A DNA stretch of 33,583 nucleotides, taken from Rhizobiaceae bacterium. GTDB taxonomy: Bacteria; Pseudomonadota; Alphaproteobacteria; Rhizobiales; Rhizobiaceae. The notes under the pieces were generated by a model. The model did no database searches. It worked only from the letters and a program-made list of their open reading frames with translations, and was not told where the DNA came from. The stretch's first letter is position 1. The number at the start of each line of letters is the position of its first letter. Both the position numbers and the translations under genes were made by a program. Positions 25,267 through 33,050 of this stretch are shown in pieces. The stretch spans positions 1 through 33,583 of the forward strand of contig JAIXSF010000423.1 in assembly GCA_027484835.1 (NCBI GenBank), in the 5' to 3' direction.

Positions 25267-26292
25267 TCAACCCCAGCACTTGTCCGTGCCTGCCTTGGTG
25301 TCGATGGACTCGACGCCAGCTGCCGGCTTGTCGGTGACGAGGGCGACGCCCGTGTCGAAGAAGTTCTTGCCTTCGGTGGCAGCCGGCTTTTCGCCGGTGT
25401 CAGCGAACTTCTTGATCGCTTCGATGCCGAGCGATGCCATCAGCAGCGGATACTGCTGCGAAGTCGCACCGATGACGCCTTCAGCGACGTTCTTGACGCC
25501 CGGGCAACCGCCGTCGACAGACACGATCAGCACGTCACCTTCCTTGCCAACGGCCTTCAGCGCTTCATAAGCGCCGGCAGCAGCCGGTTCGTTGATGGTG
25601 TGAACGACGTTAATGGACGGATCCTTCTGGAGAAGGTTTTCCATGGCGGTACGGCCGCCTTCTTCATTGCCGTTGGTGATGTCGTGGCCGACGATGCGCG
25701 CATCGGTTTCGTCGCCGATCTTGTTGATGTCGACGGTGTCGATGCCGAAGCCCTTCATGAAGCCCTGGTTACGCAGAACGTCGACCGACGGCTGCGAGGG
25801 GGTCAGGTTGAGGAAGGCGATCTTTGCGTCCTTGGCAGCGTCGCCGAGGGTGGCTGCAGCCCACTTGCCGATCAGTTCGCCAGCGAGAAGGTTGTCGGTC
25901 GCAAAGGTCATGTCGGCAGAGTCGATCGGCTCCAGCGGCGTATCGAGGGCGATGACCAGAACGCCAGCGTCGCGGGCCTTCTGGACGGCCGGGACGATGC
26001 CCTTGGTGTCGGATGCGGTGAGCAGGATGCCCTTCGCGCCGTCGGCAATGCAGGTTTCGATAGCAGCAACCTGGCTTTCAGAGTCACCGTCGACCTTACC
26101 GGCATAGGCCTTCAGGGTCACGCCGAGTTCAGCGGCCTTGGCGGTCGCGCCTTCCTTCATCTTGACGAAGAAGGGGTTGGTATCGGTCTTTGTGATGAGG
26201 CAGGCAGAAACGTCTGCGGCCTGTACCGGGGCAGCGAAGACAACGCCAAGCGCCAGGGTCGACAGGGCAGCAGTGATCAGAGACTTTTTCAA
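25267..26292 (-). CDS. frcB: Fructose ABC transporter substrate-binding protein FrcB
   Basis: A 341-residue periplasmic sugar-binding protein of the Peripla_BP_4 (ribose-binding) type. The signal peptide is residues 1-25 ([18 protein letters not shown].. ending VQA, before [10 protein letters not shown]). Binding-site features are [56 protein letters not shown] and [11 protein letters not shown]. Four cysteines are present in the mature protein. The start was placed at TTG 26292 because GGGAGG lies eight bases upstream and the signal peptide then begins properly; the open frame upstream to 26409 has no ribosome site. It is the first gene of frcBCAK and divergent from frcR. Confidence 0.94.
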   Translation of the reverse strand: MKKSLITAALSTLALGVVFAAPVQAADVSACLITKTDTNPFFVKMKEGATAKAAELGVTLKAYAGKVDGDSESQVAAIETCIADGAKGILLTASDTKGIVPAVQKARDAGVLVIALDTPLEPIDSADMTFATDNLLAGELIGKWAAATLGDAAKDAKIAFLNLTPSQPSVDVLRNQGFMKGFGIDTVDINKIGDETDARIVGHDITNGNEEGGRTAMENLLQKDPSINVVHTINEPAAAGAYEALKAVGKEGDVLIVSVDGGCPGVKNVAEGVIGATSQQYPLLMASLGIEAIKKFADTGEKPAATEGKNFFDTGVALVTDKPAAGVESIDTKAGTDKCWG

Positions 26293-26440
26293 TTTGGTAT
26301 CCTCCCGAATGGTGTCGGCCAGCTCCTCCGGCCGCAACGTGTCGGCACGGGTCGCCTCCTTGGCGATCCGATCGGCTGCCAGACGGCATCCACTCCTCCA
26401 CGACGCCATTTAGAACATCAGAACATTTGGGCTGTCAATA

Positions 26441-26461
26441 AATAAATCCAGTTGAATTATT
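26441..26461. promoter_or_regulatory. Candidate FrcR operator in the frcB-frcR gap
   Basis: An inverted repeat of AATAAATC (26441-26448) and GAATTATT (26454-26461) matches in seven of eight positions, with a five-base spacer. AT-rich sites of this shape are bound by ROK repressors such as Mlc and NagC. It lies just upstream of a minus-strand -35 (TTGACA, 26433-26438) with TTCTAA 17 bases on, a plausible frcB promoter. Confidence 0.5.
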
Positions 26462-26523
26462 AAATCGGTGTGACATTCTGCGGAGGCTTTCGTAATAGGA
26501 AGCGGTCGGGAGGAGCGGCCTCA

Positions 26524-27768
26524 TTGGTACAGGATGATAATGCACGACTGGCGGAACCAGCGCCCAGGGTGAGCGCCGGTGGCGGCTCGAACCAGGTGCG
26601 GGTGCGCGCCTACAATGAGCGGCTGGTATTGTCGCTCGTCCGCCAAAATCCTGGCTGCTCGAAGGCCGATATCGCACGCCTCACCGGGCTTTCCGCGCAG
26701 ACCGTCTCCGTCATCATGCGCTCGCTCGAAAGCGATGAACTGCTGATGCGGGGCGAGCCGATCCGTGGCCGCGTCGGCCAGCCTTCCGTGCCGATGTTCA
26801 TCAATCCAGAGGCTGTCTTTTCCTTCGGCGTGAAGATCGGTCGCCGCAGCGCCGACCTCGTCCTCATGGATTTCGCCGGCACGATCCGCAAACAGAGCCA
26901 CCGGACCTATCGCTATCCGCACCCTGATCATCTCCTGCCCTTCATCTGCGATGGTATCGCGGAAATCGAAGAGGGCATGGACGAGACCATGCGCGCGCGG
27001 ATCGCGGGCATCGGTATTGCCGCACCCTTCGAGCTCTGGAACTGGGCGGAAGAGGTCGGGGCGCCCGAGGGGGCCATGGACATCTGGCGGAAGGTCGACC
27101 TGCAGGTCGAGGTCCAGACACGCATGGCGCATCCGGTCTATCTGCGCAACGACGCAACCAGCGCCTGCGGGGCCGAACTGGTCTTCGGCGCCGGGCAGCG
27201 CTATCCCGATTTCGTTTATTTCTACATCGGCTCGTTCATTGGCGGCGGTATCGTCGTCAATTCGGCGCTGTTCGTTGGACGTACGGGTACGGCCGGCGCC
27301 ATCGGCCCCCTGCCCGTCCGTGACAAGCATGGCCAGACGCGCCAGCTGCTGGACATCGCCTCGATCTTCGTGCTCGAAAACCTGCTGCGCGAGCGCGGGA
27401 TCGATCCGCAGCCGCTCTGGTACGCTGCCGAAGACTGGATCGATTTCGGCGAACCGCTGGAAATCTGGCTGCAGGACACCGCAGCGGCCCTCGCCCAGGC
27501 CGTCATCGCGGCTGCCTCGATCATCGATTTTGCCGCGGCCATCATCGATGGCGGCTTCCCCGCCTGGGTGCGTCACCGCCTGGTGAAAGCCACGATCGAG
27601 GCGATGAACCGCCTCGACCTTCAGGGAGTCGTCATCCCCGACATCATCGAGGGCGAAGTCGGCGATCAGGCTCGTGCCATTGGCGGGGCAAGCCTGCCGA
27701 TCTTCGACCGTTATCTCATCGATCAAACCGTGTTGTTCAAGGATACCACCCATGCTGAAGGGAATTGA
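26524..27768 (+). CDS. frcR: ROK-family transcriptional regulator FrcR
   Basis: A 414-residue regulator divergent from frcBCAK. A winged helix-turn-helix (about 32-85; LVRQNPGCSKADIARLTGL then SAQTVSVIMRSLES) precedes a ROK sugar-kinase-like domain (about 95 to the end). The kinase phosphate motif DxGGT is replaced by VKIGRRS, and the CxCGxxxC zinc cluster of Mlc/NagC is absent, so it is a pure regulator with a non-canonical sensor domain. The start was placed at TTG 26524, with GGGAGGAG eight bases upstream; the GTG at 26470 lacks a ribosome site. The final 17 bases overlap the FucU-like gene, suggesting co-transcription. It probably represses frcBCAK and is relieved by sugar (inference from position and family). 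Confidence 0.9.
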   Translation: MVQDDNARLAEPAPRVSAGGGSNQVRVRAYNERLVLSLVRQNPGCSKADIARLTGLSAQTVSVIMRSLESDELLMRGEPIRGRVGQPSVPMFINPEAVFSFGVKIGRRSADLVLMDFAGTIRKQSHRTYRYPHPDHLLPFICDGIAEIEEGMDETMRARIAGIGIAAPFELWNWAEEVGAPEGAMDIWRKVDLQVEVQTRMAHPVYLRNDATSACGAELVFGAGQRYPDFVYFYIGSFIGGGIVVNSALFVGRTGTAGAIGPLPVRDKHGQTRQLLDIASIFVLENLLRERGIDPQPLWYAAEDWIDFGEPLEIWLQDTAAALAQAVIAAASIIDFAAAIIDGGFPAWVRHRLVKATIEAMNRLDLQGVVIPDIIEGEVGDQARAIGGASLPIFDRYLIDQTVLFKDTTHAEGN

Positions 27769-28180
27769 TCCCCTCCTGAGCCCCGAACTCCTCGCCACCC
27801 TACGCGCCATGGGCCATGGCGACGAAATCGCCATCGTCGACGGCAATTATCCGGCGCTCGAGCACGCACGTCGGCTCGTCCGGCTTGATGGCCATGCGCT
27901 GGTCCCGGTGTTAAACGCCGTCCTCAGCGTCATGCCGATCGATGATTTCGTTCCGGAGGCGATCTTCCGCTCGGTGGTCGGCGGCAAGCCGGATCAGGTC
28001 GATCCCGTGCACCAGGAAATCATCGACTGCTGCGCGAAGCACGAGCCGAAGGTGCCGGTCACCAAACTGATCGGGGCCGACTTCTACAATCGCGTCAAAG
28101 CGGCTCACACTGTGATCCAGACCGGCGAGCCGCGTCTCTATGCGAATGTGGTCCTGCGCAAGGGCGTTATCTACCCTTGA
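27752..28180 (+). CDS. RbsD/FucU-family sugar mutarotase
   Basis: A 142-residue cyclic-sugar anomerase. MLKGIDPLLSPELLATLRAM is followed by GHGDEI, with the catalytic His22 and Asp24, and by IVDGNYPA. The C-terminal FYNRVKAAHTVIQTGEPRLYANVVLRKGVIYP closely follows the FucU rather than the RbsD pattern. Such proteins speed the conversion between sugar anomers after uptake. The ATG lies within the end of frcR (17-base overlap), with AAGGA nine bases before it, so it is expressed with the regulator. Linkage to frc suggests it acts on fructose, ribose or another FrcB ligand rather than on fucose; no fucose genes are nearby. It ends four bases before the convergent Crp/Fnr gene. Confidence 0.9.
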   Translation: MLKGIDPLLSPELLATLRAMGHGDEIAIVDGNYPALEHARRLVRLDGHALVPVLNAVLSVMPIDDFVPEAIFRSVVGGKPDQVDPVHQEIIDCCAKHEPKVPVTKLIGADFYNRVKAAHTVIQTGEPRLYANVVLRKGVIYP

Positions 28181-28184
28181 GGCC

Positions 28185-28919
28185 TCAGCCTTCAAGCGCC
28201 CGCGAAATGCGGCGGGAGAGCTCCACCGGGTTCTTCAAGACGATAGCGCGGCTGGTGCGTTCCACCAGCTGCTCGCGTGCCAGACGCGACATCTCTCGCG
28301 ACACCGTTTCGCGGCTCGCGCCGATATGTTCGGCCAATTCCGCATGCACGAGCGGCGGCGAGATGATGCGCTCCCGCCCACCGTCTCCGCGCACGCGCGA
28401 AAGCCTGAGAAGGGTGTTGTAAAGGCGGTGCTTGGTGTCGAGGAAGGAAAGCTCCGACAGGCGGTCGTTCATTGCCCGGATACGCTTCGACAGGAGCTGA
28501 AGCAGGGCCAATGCCACGTCCGAACGCTGCCGCAGGATGTCGTGAAAAACGATGCAAGGGATCACGGTCACCGTGGCATCGCTGACTGCCATCAGGCTTG
28601 CCGAACGCGCCATGTCGTCAATTGCAGACTGTTCGCCCAGGATGTCGCCACGCTTGAAGCTGCCAAGGATCGCTTCCTTGCCGACAGAAAATCGCAAGAC
28701 AGCTCTGATCTCTCCCGTCTGAACAATGAAGACGTCCTTGGACATGTCTTCAAAATCAACAAGGCTCTCACCTGCACTCAAGGTGCGGGAATGGCAGCGA
28801 GCAAGCCATTCACGGTCTTCGTCCGGCGACAAGCCAGCAAAGATAGCGCAACCGCGCAGTGTCGGGAGCGAGTTTGCCGGAAGCGGCAGGACTGAACCTG
28901 TCGTAGCGTTTGCTTTCAT
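28185..28919 (-). CDS. Crp/Fnr family transcriptional regulator
   Basis: A 244-residue regulator. The cyclic-nucleotide-binding-fold domain (about 20-140) contains GDILGEQSAIDDMARSASLMA (91-111), corresponding to the CRP phosphate-binding cassette with its Arg-Ser pair retained. A dimerisation helix follows, and then a winged helix-turn-helix at about 192-215 (ELAEHIGASRETVSREMSRL). The N-terminal cysteine cluster of FNR is missing (isolated Cys 24, 42 and 122), so it is closer to a CRP/global-type member than to an oxygen-sensing FNR. cAMP binding is possible but unproven. No clear Shine-Dalgarno sequence precedes ATG 28919. A -35-like TTGACA (29075-29080, minus) lies upstream without a convincing -10. 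Confidence 0.92.
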   Translation of the reverse strand: MKANATTGSVLPLPANSLPTLRGCAIFAGLSPDEDREWLARCHSRTLSAGESLVDFEDMSKDVFIVQTGEIRAVLRFSVGKEAILGSFKRGDILGEQSAIDDMARSASLMAVSDATVTVIPCIVFHDILRQRSDVALALLQLLSKRIRAMNDRLSELSFLDTKHRLYNTLLRLSRVRGDGGRERIISPPLVHAELAEHIGASRETVSREMSRLAREQLVERTSRAIVLKNPVELSRRISRALEG

Positions 28920-29076
28920 TTACGGATTACTTGTCGCATTCATGACGATGAAGCTTACTTATTCGCTGGCATCGATCGATAGCAAGATGCCGAAAACCAA
29001 GACCCTTACGATTCGGCTACTGCATTTGATCGAATTTTACTCAATTTTGAAGAATGCAGAAGCCGACACAAACATG

Positions 29077-30117
29077 TCAACCGATCGAGCCCGAGGATGG
29101 TCCCCAGACATCGGTAAGCGCGAAACCGCGCTCGAAGGGATCGAACGGATCAAGCGCAATCTGATGGAGGCCGAAGGTAAAGCCACGGCCGCTGATCGTC
29201 GGGATGACGGCCGGACGTCCGGCGACTTCCGATAGGGCGGACAAGCCGACCTCGAACTCGGATCCGATGATCGAACGCGAGAGCATCGTGTCGCCGACCT
29301 TGACCTTGCCGCGCGCATGGAGCGTCGCCAGATTGGCAGAGTTGCCGGTGCCGCAGGGGGATCGGTCCACGCGACCGGGCCACATGGTCGTGCAGGTGCG
29401 AATGGCGCCGTCCGGATCGACGTCGCGGAACATCACATAGGCAACGCCAGAGATTGCAGGGATTTCGGGGTGGACGACGGGAATCTTCCGGTTGATCTCT
29501 TCCTTCAGGATCATGCCGGCATCGACGAGCGCCCGGGCATTGCCCTTCTCGATGGTTAGGCCCACCTGACCGACATCGACGAGGGCATAGAAGATGCCGC
29601 CGTAGCTGAGGTCGAACGTGATGCGGCCCCATTGCTCGGTCTCGAGGGCCACGTCCAGCTCATGGACAAAGGACGGCACCATTGTGAGCTTGACCCGCTC
29701 ACAGCGCCCGTCACGGCAGGTTGCCGTCGCCTTCACCAAGCCGGCTGCCGTTTCCAGCATCACGATGGTTTCCGGCTCCTGCATCTCGACCATGCCGCTT
29801 TCGAGAAGCGCCGTTGTGACGCAGATCGAGTTGGACCCGGAACTCGCATGGGCCTGGTCCGGCTGCAGGATGACGAAGGCGGCATCAGCCGCAGGGTTCT
29901 TCGGCGGAAGCAGAAGATTGACCGAGCCGATCGGTGCGCCGCGCGGCTCGAGCACCAGCATGCGCCTGAGGGCCTCGCCCTTGGGATCCGTGTTCAGCCA
30001 CTGCAGTTGCTCGGCCACAGTGTCTCCCGGGATCTTCGGTACGCCGCCGACAGCGACCTTGCCGATTTCACCCTCGGCGTGGACGTCGAGCAATTGAAGA
30101 GTGCGCTTCCATCTCAT
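29077..30117 (-). CDS. Proline racemase family enzyme, probable trans-3-hydroxy-L-proline dehydratase type (Ser/Cys)
   Basis: A 346-residue member of the proline racemase/4-hydroxyproline epimerase fold. The second catalytic cysteine is intact in DRSPCGTGNSA (Cys255). At the first site the usual MCGH is replaced by SSGSNSIC, so Ser93 stands where racemases and epimerases have Cys. A Ser/Cys or Thr/Cys pair is what is known from trans-3-hydroxy-L-proline dehydratases and some bifunctional enzymes, so the common annotation '4-hydroxyproline epimerase' is doubtful here. Substrate residues typical of the family remain (FDLSYGGIFYALVD about 168-181; SIIGSEFEVGL near 285). It is monocistronic; no other hydroxyproline catabolic gene is nearby. 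The ATG at 30117 has only a weak GGGATG upstream. Confidence 0.88.
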   Translation of the reverse strand: MRWKRTLQLLDVHAEGEIGKVAVGGVPKIPGDTVAEQLQWLNTDPKGEALRRMLVLEPRGAPIGSVNLLLPPKNPAADAAFVILQPDQAHASSGSNSICVTTALLESGMVEMQEPETIVMLETAAGLVKATATCRDGRCERVKLTMVPSFVHELDVALETEQWGRITFDLSYGGIFYALVDVGQVGLTIEKGNARALVDAGMILKEEINRKIPVVHPEIPAISGVAYVMFRDVDPDGAIRTCTTMWPGRVDRSPCGTGNSANLATLHARGKVKVGDTMLSRSIIGSEFEVGLSALSEVAGRPAVIPTISGRGFTFGLHQIALDPFDPFERGFALTDVWGPSSGSIG

Positions 30118-30494
30118 GTCATCATCCCAAAGTCGGCCATGTCAGTCGCTCCGAAGCAAACCGCACGCACTGCAGATCACGAGGACATACCAGAGCTCAA
30201 GTGACTGCGCTCACGATCTTGACCGGTAACGTTGCCGGAGCCCTGTTAAAACAGTGATCCCATATCTCCAAGTGCTTTTGTTCCATTTTCTGAAAATGCG
30301 GGCCGGCCGGCGAGCGACCTTGAGAGCCTGTCTCCGCTAGCGAGACCGGTGGTGCGTCCACCTGTCGGCATTAAACGATCGACGCTAGGACAGTGCCGCT
30401 GCCCCCCTCGCACGCGTTAACCCTTTGTCAACTTTGATCCCAACGGCCCTGGCTCCAATGATATCTTTCCAAAGAGTGACCTTCGGAGAAGCGC
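30118..30494. other. 377-bp intergenic region between divergent genes
   Basis: No convincing gene. It must hold the promoters of the proline-racemase-family gene (leftward) and the methyltransferase gene (rightward). The clearest element is CCGGTAACGTTGCCGG at 30223-30238, a 16-bp palindrome with one mismatched pair. A GGCCGGCCGG tract lies near 30302-30311. No tRNA, intrinsic terminator or repeat family was recognised. Confidence 0.6.
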
Positions 30495-31298
30495 ATGCAT
30501 CAGATGGAGACAATCAACCGCAGGACCTGGGAGAACCCATGGTCTATCCGCGAGTATGGCCGTAGCGCAGGCTTTCTCGATGACGGTGAGCGGGTGGCAT
30601 TCACGCTGGCGCTTGAACACGGCCCGAAGCGCGTCCTCGATATCGGCGTCGGCGGCGGGCGGACGACCGACCTGCTGGCCGGCGGTCGCGATTATGTCGG
30701 CATCGATTATACAGCCCGCATGATCGAACGGGCACGAGCGAAGCATCCGACTCTGCGCTTCGAACACATGGATGCCCGCGATCTTTCGGCATTCGCGCCC
30801 TCTTCCTTCGGCCTCGTCGTCTTCAGCTTTAACGGCATCGATTCGGTCAATCCGGAAGGTCGCCTGCAGATCCTCCAAGAGGTCTTCCGTGTCCTGGCGC
30901 CAGGTGGGCAGTTCGTCTTCTCGACCTTTCATAAGGACTGGGAAGGTTTTGCCGATCTGCCGGACTACCGCCGCATCGAGTGGACCGTCGATCCCTTGCG
31001 GCTCGGTTTTCGAATCTATCGCTATGTCGAGGGTGGCATTCTCAAAGCCATTCGCCTGCGCCGAAACCGCGCGCTTGAGGTCCACGCGTCCGACCACGCG
31101 ATCCGCATGCATGCAGCCCACGACTTCGGCATCATGATCCATGCGACGACACGGAGCCACCTCCTGAAGCAGCTCGCCGATGTCGGGTTTGCCGACGATC
31201 CGGACCTGTTCGACAGAGAGGGTCTGCGACTGGATGCGGTATGGCATGCCAGCCTGCACTTTCTCTACGTGATGGCGAGGAAACCCACAGTCAGCTGA
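30495..31298 (+). CDS. Class I SAM-dependent methyltransferase
   Basis: A 267-residue methyltransferase. Motif I RVLDIGVGGGRTTDLL (46-61) is the SAM-binding glycine loop, and the acidic residue ending strand two is in YVGIDYTARMIERA (Asp71). MDARDLSAFAPSSFGLVVFSFNGIDSV gives motif II/IV, and VFRVLAPGGQFVFSTFHKD the post-II motif. The C-terminal third carries no domain I recognise and presumably forms the substrate lid. GGAGAAGCGC directly before ATG 30495 supports the start, although the ATG at 30504 is possible. The methyl acceptor is unknown: the sequence shows no signature of a ubiquinone, tRNA or protein methylase. It stands alone and is convergent with tRNA-Arg. Confidence 0.87.
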   Translation: MHQMETINRRTWENPWSIREYGRSAGFLDDGERVAFTLALEHGPKRVLDIGVGGGRTTDLLAGGRDYVGIDYTARMIERARAKHPTLRFEHMDARDLSAFAPSSFGLVVFSFNGIDSVNPEGRLQILQEVFRVLAPGGQFVFSTFHKDWEGFADLPDYRRIEWTVDPLRLGFRIYRYVEGGILKAIRLRRNRALEVHASDHAIRMHAAHDFGIMIHATTRSHLLKQLADVGFADDPDLFDREGLRLDAVWHASLHFLYVMARKPTVS

Positions 31299-31303
31299 AC
31301 GAC

Positions 31304-31354
31304 GAAAAAATCCGGAGCAAATCCCGCGGAACATTTCTGCGGATTTGCCGGATT
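31304..31354 (-). terminator. Intrinsic terminator downstream of tRNA-Arg
   Basis: A two-part stem: AATCCGG (31309-31315) pairs with CCGGATT (31348-31354), and CAAATCC (31318-31324) with GGATTTG (31341-31347), with a two-base bulge. On the minus strand it is followed by six T residues (31305-31310 are A on the + strand), so it ends transcription coming from the tRNA gene. It may also bound the convergent methyltransferase message. Confidence 0.75.
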
Positions 31355-31423
31355 GTCACGAAGGCTCCCGAAAACTCCGCGTTTCCAGCTACCAAGATTG
31401 CCAGTCATATTCTTGGGAAGAAA

Positions 31424-31500
31424 TGGCGCACCCGAAGAGATTCGAACTCCTGACCCCCAGATTCGTAGTCTGGTGCTCTATCCAGCTGAGCTACGGGTGC
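31424..31500 (-). tRNA. tRNA-Arg (anticodon ACG)
   Basis: A complete 77-nt cloverleaf on the minus strand. Acceptor GCACCCG pairs with CGGGTGC, the discriminator is G, and CCA is encoded (31424-31426). The D-arm is GCTC/GAGC. The anticodon stem CCAGA/TCTGG encloses loop CTACGAA, with ACG at 31464-31466. The wobble A is expected to become inosine, reading CGU, CGC and CGA. Confidence 0.97.
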
Positions 31501-31616
31501 GTGCCAACCGACTGTCCGTCGGCGTGTGGCGATCCTCTAAAGCGTGCCGATCCGGATTGCAAGCGCCCTTTTCGAAAAAAGAGTCATTTTCCTGTCACGT
31601 ACCGCCTCGGCCGGTC

Positions 31617-33050
31617 TCAGGCGCGGGCCCGCCAGTCGTCGAGAGCCACTGGCCTGTCGGGGATTTCGACGCGGAACATGGTGCCGGGACCCGGTTTTTC
31701 CACCAGCGCAATTGTCCCACCATGGGCGATGACAAGTTCGCGGGCAATGGCGAGGCCGAGCCCCGTACCGCCCGAGCGCGCACTGCCGCGGAAAGGTGCA
31801 AACAGGTTTTCACGGGCCTTGCGGGCCATGCCGGGACCAGTGTCGTCAATGACGATCGCCACCACCGATCCCATACGCTGGGCCGAGACTGTGATGCGGC
31901 GGACATGGTTGGGATCGTCGGGCGAAAAACTGGCGAGCGCCTGCACCGCATTGCGACAGATGTTGTGAATGACGCGGAACAGCTGCTCGCTGTCGGCATC
32001 CACCTCGATTTCAGGTGTGATCAGATCATGGAATTCGATGCCGCTTTCGGGGCTCAGGTGCAGGAGATCGCGGACCTCCTGGCACACCTCTGACAGCAGG
32101 AACCGCCGGCGCCGCGGCTCCGCCTCCGATGTCTGGCCATAGGAAAGCACCTCGCTCGTATAACCGACTGCGCGGTCAATGGTGCGAAGGAGCTTGGGGG
32201 CAAAGCTCTTCACCAGCGGATCATCGACATCCACCAGCCGGTCGGACATCAGCTGTGCCGAGGCCAGGATGTTGCGCATGTCGTGGTTGATCTTGGAGAC
32301 GGCGAGGCCGAGATCGGCGAGCGTCTTCTGCTGGCGAAGCGTCTTCTGCAGCTGGTCCTGCATGCGCGAGAGATGCCGCCCGGCAACGGCGACCTCGTCC
32401 TTGCCAAGCGTGATGGGTAGCACGCGTGATGGATCCTCGGGGTTTTCTGCAAAGAGCTGCATGCTGCGGGCCAAACGCCGGACCGGCATGATCATCATCC
32501 GGTTGATGGCGAGGAACATCAGCACGGCCGTGATGACGGAGATGATCAATGACACGACAAGGATGTTGCGGGCATAGCCGAGCATCGCCTTGCGCAACGG
32601 CTCCTCGTCGATGACGATTTCCACGGTGACATCGCGGCTGTCGCCAATCGGGCCGTAGACCCGCAACAGGCGGTCGCCGCCGAAGATCAGCGTGTAGAAG
32701 GCATCGCGGATCGAGCCGAGTTCCGAATAGTCGGAGAGATCGAAGGCGGCGTCCACCTCGCTTGGCATGTCCGTGACGGCGAGCAGGCGGGAGGTTCCGT
32801 CCTTGCGAAGGACGATTGCCTTGGTGCCCGTCGTGATCAGCGTGTCTTCCTGAACGCCGCGGGGCAGCTCGAGTGGCTGCAGCCCGTCGATGACAACGCC
32901 GGCGGCGGCGGCGGTATTCAGCCGATCCTGCAGCCAGCGCTGGCGCATGGTGGCAACCGACGGTGCGAAGATCAGGATCTCCGCGAGCATGACAAAGGCG
33001 ATGGTGAGCCAGAGGAGCTTGCCGGACAGCCCCCTGATCCTGGACGGCAT
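31617..33050 (-). CDS. Orphan membrane sensor histidine kinase (HAMP, HDMRN-type H box)
   Basis: A 477-residue sensor kinase. The membrane segments are about 11-31 and 162-183, with a ~130-residue periplasmic domain between them. A HAMP region follows (about 184-235, MPVRRLARSMQLFAE). The H box is unusual: KINHDMRNILASAQLMSDRL (His about 256), the HDxRN form rather than HExRTP. The ATPase domain has HNICRNAVQAL (N box), DDTGPGM and GGTGLGLAIARELV. ATG 33050 was chosen because GGAGG lies seven bases upstream; a longer frame to 33107 has no ribosome site. No response regulator gene is adjacent within the window, so partner and signal are unknown. Confidence 0.9.
   Translation of the reverse strand: MPSRIRGLSGKLLWLTIAFVMLAEILIFAPSVATMRQRWLQDRLNTAAAAGVVIDGLQPLELPRGVQEDTLITTGTKAIVLRKDGTSRLLAVTDMPSEVDAAFDLSDYSELGSIRDAFYTLIFGGDRLLRVYGPIGDSRDVTVEIVIDEEPLRKAMLGYARNILVVSLIISVITAVLMFLAINRMMIMPVRRLARSMQLFAENPEDPSRVLPITLGKDEVAVAGRHLSRMQDQLQKTLRQQKTLADLGLAVSKINHDMRNILASAQLMSDRLVDVDDPLVKSFAPKLLRTIDRAVGYTSEVLSYGQTSEAEPRRRRFLLSEVCQEVRDLLHLSPESGIEFHDLITPEIEVDADSEQLFRVIHNICRNAVQALASFSPDDPNHVRRITVSAQRMGSVVAIVIDDTGPGMARKARENLFAPFRGSARSGGTGLGLAIARELVIAHGGTIALVEKPGPGTMFRVEIPDRPVALDDWRARA

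Noticed and set aside
25165-26445. 426-codon plus-strand open frame over frcB
   Set aside because: Antisense shadow of frcB that also crosses the frcB-frcC hairpin; no ribosome site or known motif.
26521-27846. 441-codon minus-strand open frame over frcR
   Set aside because: Low-complexity antisense translation; frcR on the plus strand has a clear helix-turn-helix and ROK domain with a strong Shine-Dalgarno sequence.
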